In this document: piece by piece, positions 33,826 through 37,283 of the stretch | How the letters are laid out: each line of letters begins with the position of its first letter | Numbering within the stretch: the first letter of the stretch is position 1 | From: Phycisphaerae bacterium | GTDB lineage: Bacteria > Planctomycetota > Phycisphaerae > Phycisphaerales > SM1A02 | Direction of reading: 5' to 3' | Length of the DNA: 37,283 bases | NCBI GenBank assembly: GCA_016873275.1 | Contig: VGXO01000030.1 | Location: 1 to 37,283, forward strand | The notes under the pieces: model-generated | Told to the model about the DNA's origin: nothing | The model's database searches: none | The model's input: only the letters and a program-made list of their open reading frames with translations | Program-made: the position numbers and the translations under genes

Positions 33826-35979
33826 ATGCCCGACGCCGCGATCCGAATGCCCCGCCCGAACGCCGGTCTCCCGAGTGACGCGTCCGAGCTCGACTCGCTC
33901 GCGGTCAACACCATCCGCACGCTCTCGATGGACGCGGTGCAGGCGGCGAAGAGCGGACATCCCGGCACGCCGATGGCGCTTGCGCCGGTGGCGTACGCGC
34001 TCTGGCAGCAGGTCCTCTCCTACGACCCGATGGCGCCTCGGTGGCTGAACCGCGACCGGTTCGTCCTGTCGAACGGACACGCGTCGATGCTCCTCTACTC
34101 GCTGCTCCACCTCGCGGGGGTGCGGCAGCTTGATGCCGCGGGTCGTCCGACCGGCGAGCCGGCGGTGCGGCTCGAGGACATCAAGCGCTTCCGGCAGATG
34201 GACAGCCGCTGCCCCGGACATCCCGAGCACGGCTGGACGAGCGGCATCGAGACCACCACCGGGCCGCTTGGTCAGGGCGTCGCGACCTCGGTCGGCATGG
34301 CGATCGCCTCGCGGTGGCTCGCCGCGAGGTTCAACCGTCCGGGCTTCGAGCTCTTCTCGTGGCGGACCTGGGCGATCTGCGGCGACGGCTGCCTGATGGA
34401 GGGCATCTCCTCCGAGGCGGCGTCGCTCGCGGGGCACCTGCAGCTCTCGAACCTCTGCTGGATCTACGACAACAACCGCATCACCATCGAGGGGCACACG
34501 GCGCTCGCCTTCACCGAGGACGTCGCCACCCGCTTCATCGCCTACGGCTGGAACGTGATGCGGGTCGGCGACGCGAACGACCTCGACCGCCTCGGCGACG
34601 CGCTCCGCGGGGCGATCGCGGAGACCCGCCGCCCCACGCTCGTCATCGTGGACAGTCACATCGGCTGGGGCGCCCCGCATCGTCAGGACACCAGCGCCGC
34701 CCACGGCGAGCCGCTCGGCGACGACGAGATCCGCCTCGCGAAGCAGTTTTATGGATGGCCGGAGGACGCCACGTTCCTCGTTCCCCCGGAGGTGCCGAAG
34801 CACTTCGCCGCGGGGATCGGCGCCCGCGGCGCCGCCGCCCGCGCCGCGTGGGAGGCGATGTTCGCGAGCTATCGCGCCGCGTTCCCCGACCTCGCGAAGG
34901 AGATCGACTGCATCGCCGCGGGCACGCTGCCCGCGGGATGGGAGAAGTCGCTGCCGCAGTTCCCCGCCGACGCGAAGGGCATGGCGACCCGCGCCTCCGG
35001 CGGCAAGGTCATCAACGCGGTCGCGAAGGCGATTCCCTGGCTCGTCGGCGGCGCGGCGGACCTCTCGCCCTCGACGAAGACCCGCCTCGAGTTCGAGGGC
35101 GCGGGCGACCAGCAGGGCCCCGCGTGGATCGACGCGATCCCCGAGGGCGTCGCGCCCGCGAGCACGACCTGCTCGCCGGGCGGGCGCAACCTGCACTTCG
35201 GGATCCGCGAGCACGCCATGGCGGCGATCTGCAACGGGCTCGCCCTCTCGGGGCTCCGCCCGTTCGGCGCCGGATTCCTGATCTTCTCCGACTACGCCCG
35301 CGGCTCGATCCGCCTGAGCGCGCTGATGGAGCTGCCGGTCGTCCACGTCTTCACGCACGACTCGATCGGCCTCGGCGAGGACGGGCCCACGCACCAGCCG
35401 GTCGAGCAGGTCGTCGCGCTGCGGGCGGTGCCGGGACTCCTCGTCTTTCGCCCCGCCGACGCGAACGAGGTCTCGGCGTGCTGGCAGACCGCGGTCGCCC
35501 TCGGGCAGCCCTCGGTGATGGTGCTCTCGCGCCAGGACCTGCCGACCGTGGATCGATCGAAGTTCTCGCCGGCGAGCGGCTGCGCGAGGGGCGGCTACGT
35601 GCTGGCGGAGGCGACCGGAGGCGCGCCGAAGGCGATCCTCATCGCGACGGGCAGCGAGGTGAGCCTCTGCATGACCGCGCGGGAGGCGCTCGAGAAGGGC
35701 GGCGTGCCGACGCGGGTGGTCAGCATGCCCTGCACCGCGCTCTTCGACCGGCAGGACGCCGCGTATCGCGAGTCGGTGCTGCCGCGCTCGGTGAAGGCGA
35801 GGGTCAGCGTGGAGGAGGCGTCCACGCTGGGCTGGCACCGCTACGTCGGCGACGGCGGCGCGGTGATCGGCATGCACACCTTCGGCGCGTCGGCGCCGAT
35901 CAAGGAGCTGATGAAGAAGTTCGGGTTCGAGCCGCAGGCGATCGTCGACGTGACCAAGCGCCTGCTGCAGGGCGGGTGA
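33826..35979 (+). CDS. tkt: Transketolase
   Basis: Transketolase moves two-carbon ketol units between sugar phosphates in the non-oxidative pentose phosphate pathway, with thiamine diphosphate and Mg2+. The 717-residue protein begins after a short leader with [20 protein letters not shown] and [15 protein letters not shown]. It has [20 protein letters not shown], the ThDP/metal motif [13 protein letters not shown] with [10 protein letters not shown], the pyrimidine domain [14 protein letters not shown], and [19 protein letters not shown] with FRPADANEV. The C-terminal domain includes [14 protein letters not shown]. Length is slightly above the usual 660. ATG 33826 has GGGAG eight bases upstream; an in-frame TTG at 33811 is less likely. 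rpiB follows after 34 bases, forming a pentose phosphate pair. Confidence 0.97.
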   Translation: MPDAAIRMPRPNAGLPSDASELDSLAVNTIRTLSMDAVQAAKSGHPGTPMALAPVAYALWQQVLSYDPMAPRWLNRDRFVLSNGHASMLLYSLLHLAGVRQLDAAGRPTGEPAVRLEDIKRFRQMDSRCPGHPEHGWTSGIETTTGPLGQGVATSVGMAIASRWLAARFNRPGFELFSWRTWAICGDGCLMEGISSEAASLAGHLQLSNLCWIYDNNRITIEGHTALAFTEDVATRFIAYGWNVMRVGDANDLDRLGDALRGAIAETRRPTLVIVDSHIGWGAPHRQDTSAAHGEPLGDDEIRLAKQFYGWPEDATFLVPPEVPKHFAAGIGARGAAARAAWEAMFASYRAAFPDLAKEIDCIAAGTLPAGWEKSLPQFPADAKGMATRASGGKVINAVAKAIPWLVGGAADLSPSTKTRLEFEGAGDQQGPAWIDAIPEGVAPASTTCSPGGRNLHFGIREHAMAAICNGLALSGLRPFGAGFLIFSDYARGSIRLSALMELPVVHVFTHDSIGLGEDGPTHQPVEQVVALRAVPGLLVFRPADANEVSACWQTAVALGQPSVMVLSRQDLPTVDRSKFSPASGCARGGYVLAEATGGAPKAILIATGSEVSLCMTAREALEKGGVPTRVVSMPCTALFDRQDAAYRESVLPRSVKARVSVEEASTLGWHRYVGDGGAVIGMHTFGASAPIKELMKKFGFEPQAIVDVTKRLLQGG

Positions 35980-36013
35980 GCCTCGTCCGATCTCCGCACC
36001 GAGGAGCGACCAG

Positions 36014-36487
36014 ATGAAGGTGGTGATGGCGTCCGATCACGCGGGGTTCGACCTGAAGAAGACCCTCGTCGAGAAGGTGAGGGCGGCGGGGCACGAGGTG
36101 ATCGACGTCGGCACGAACTCGACGGATCCCGTCGACTACCCCGACTACGCCGCGCGGCTCGCCGCGGAGATCCTCGCCGGTCGCTGCGAGCGGGGAATCC
36201 TCCTCTGCGGCAGCGGGATCGGCGCGAGCGTCGCCGCGAACAAGATTCCCGGCATCCGTGCGGGGAACTGCGAGGACCACTACTCCTCGCATCAGGGCGT
36301 CGAGCACGACGACATGAACGTCCTCGTCCTCGGCGGACGCATCATCGGACCGATGCCCGCGGAGGAGATGTGCCTCGCCTTCCTTGCGGCGCGGTTCACC
36401 GGCGAGCCGCGGCACCTGCGGCGGCTCGAGAAGGTGCGGGCGATCGAGAAGGATCCGCTCGCGGTCGTGCGGACCGCGCGGTCCTGA
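36014..36487 (+). CDS. rpiB: Ribose-5-phosphate isomerase B
   Basis: RpiB interconverts ribose 5-phosphate and ribulose 5-phosphate. The 157-residue protein starts MKVVMASDHAGFDLKKTLVE (substrate-binding DHAG). It has GTNSTDPVDYPDYA and the catalytic Cys in ILLCGSGIGASVAANK. The loop HDDMNVLVLGGRIIG corresponds to the family's (N/D)xxNVLxLGxR segment. NCEDHYSSHQGVEHDD replaces the commoner CHDxYSAxMSxEHND. GAGGAG lies seven bases before ATG 36014. Together with tkt it supplies substrates for transketolase. The stop lies within a small CTGAC-CCCC-GTCAG palindrome (36484-36497) that also contains the stop of the convergent gene. Confidence 0.96.
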   Translation: MKVVMASDHAGFDLKKTLVEKVRAAGHEVIDVGTNSTDPVDYPDYAARLAAEILAGRCERGILLCGSGIGASVAANKIPGIRAGNCEDHYSSHQGVEHDDMNVLVLGGRIIGPMPAEEMCLAFLAARFTGEPRHLRRLEKVRAIEKDPLAVVRTARS

Positions 36488-36493
36488 CCCCCG

Positions 36494-37283
36494 TCAGTTC
36501 TCCGTCGAGAGGAGCTCGACGTCGAAGACGAGCGTGGCGTTCGGGGGAATCACCGGCGGGCGACCGCGCGGACCGTAGGCGATCGCCGCGGGGACGATCA
36601 GCTTCCGCTTGCCGCCGACCTGCATCGACCCGACGCCCTCGGTCCAGCCCTTGATCACCTGACCGAGGCCGAACGACGCGGGCTCGCCGCGGTCGACGCT
36701 CGAGTCGAACTTGGTGCCGTCGAGGAGGTAGCCGGTGTAGTGGACGGTGACGCGGCTCTGCGGACCGCTCGGCGTCGCGCCGGTGCCCTCGGTGATGTCG
36801 AACCACATCAGACCACTCTCGCTCTCGTGGATCTCGCCGCTGACCATGGTGCCGGGAAAGCGACCACGGGTGGTCTCGGAGGTCACCTCGCCGGTCACCG
36901 CGTTGATGACGAGGTCGTGGACGAGCTGGTCCTTGTAGACCGTCGCCGCGATCGTCGGTGGCTCTGCGGAGGGGTCGAAGGCGATCCGCTCGACCACGCC
37001 GGGGACCTTCGCGAGGGCGACCTTCGTGCCGTCGGCGAGGGTGAGCCGGGCGCCGCTGCACTCGCCCGTCGCGGCGTTCACCGAGACGCGCCGCATGAGC
37101 CCGCCTGAGGAGACGAGCACCTCGTAGGTCACCGCTCCATCACCGATCCGCGCGGCGGCATCGACCGCGGCGCCCGCGGCGAACTTCTCGGCGGCGCGGA
37201 TCGCGTCCGCCATCGTGAGCTTCGCGGCGGTGAGCTCCTGCTCGACGACCGCCGGCTCGGGCGGAAGCACGGAGTAGTCCTGT
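36494..37283 (-). CDS. PepSY-like plus FKBP-type peptidyl-prolyl isomerase, N-terminus beyond window
   Basis: The frame stays open to the right edge ([20 protein letters not shown]), so the real start, probably with a signal peptide, lies outside. Two PepSY-like repeats follow ([11 protein letters not shown] to [34 protein letters not shown]; about 36880-37240). A C-terminal FKBP domain comes next (about 36494-36790): [55 protein letters not shown] and [12 protein letters not shown]. These are the core residues of active FKBPs. PepSY domains are often linked to protease inhibition or metal/stress responses. An envelope folding role is therefore inferred. It converges with rpiB with only six bases between stops. 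Confidence 0.88.
   Translation of the reverse strand, partial: QDYSVLPPEPAVVEQELTAAKLTMADAIRAAEKFAAGAAVDAAARIGDGAVTYEVLVSSGGLMRRVSVNAATGECSGARLTLADGTKVALAKVPGVVERIAFDPSAEPPTIAATVYKDQLVHDLVINAVTGEVTSETTRGRFPGTMVSGEIHESESGLMWFDITEGTGATPSGPQSRVTVHYTGYLLDGTKFDSSVDRGEPASFGLGQVIKGWTEGVGSMQVGGKRKLIVPAAIAYGPRGRPPVIPPNATLVFDVELLSTEN

Overview
The window is a gene-dense, very G+C-rich stretch (roughly 70 % by eye) from a Gram-negative-type bacterium. The secretin, the lipoproteins with lipoboxes and the DUF481-like outer-membrane protein all point to an outer membrane. The mix of a glycine-rich secretin, a tricorn protease homologue, LL-diaminopimelate aminotransferase, a PmtA/OlsG-type lipid methyltransferase and large Gly/Pro-rich surface proteins suggests Planctomycetota, perhaps Phycisphaerae-like. 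That assignment is inference from gene content, not from a marker phylogeny. I see no prophage, insertion sequence or CRISPR array. Codon use looks uniform, so this reads as ordinary chromosome.

Layout. 1-3051: priA (minus, cut by the left edge) diverges from carA. 3361-7465: a probable operon of an orphan secretin, a STAS-domain antagonist and an RsbW-type ATP-binding protein. 7508-9080: rlmE and a DUF4097-like lipoprotein on minus. 9304-13393: an esterase-fold protein lacking its catalytic Ser and probably its His, a DUF4139 protein and rsmA on plus, meeting dapL and a lipid-type methyltransferase on minus (13383-15382). 15509-15793: a small unknown protein. 15987-19646: tricorn-like protease with PDZ and S41-type C-terminus. 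19794-20570: lipoprotein. 20563-24665: SWIM zinc-finger protein translationally coupled to a SNF2 helicase, with tRNA-Lys(UUU) directly upstream. 25105-26975: XerC/D-type recombinase followed immediately by an orphan DNA methyltransferase. 26893-28187: DUF481-like outer-membrane protein and MscL on minus. 28306-29927: purE-purK on minus. 30085-33590: two convergent low-complexity lipoproteins separated by a perfect 12-bp hairpin; one carries an 81-bp tandem repeat and three copies of a His/Phe motif. 33826-36487: transketolase and RpiB. 36494-right edge: PepSY/FKBP-type prolyl isomerase, cut by the edge.

How they fit together. Housekeeping modules (replication restart, carbamoyl phosphate, purine, DAP/lysine, rRNA methylation, pentose phosphate) alternate with envelope genes. 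The least explained parts are the secretin plus partner-switch cassette, the SNF2/SWIM pair behind tRNA-Lys, the Xer-methyltransferase pair whose second gene appears to start upstream of any standard start codon, the esterase pseudoenzyme, and the HFHFYG repeat lipoprotein.
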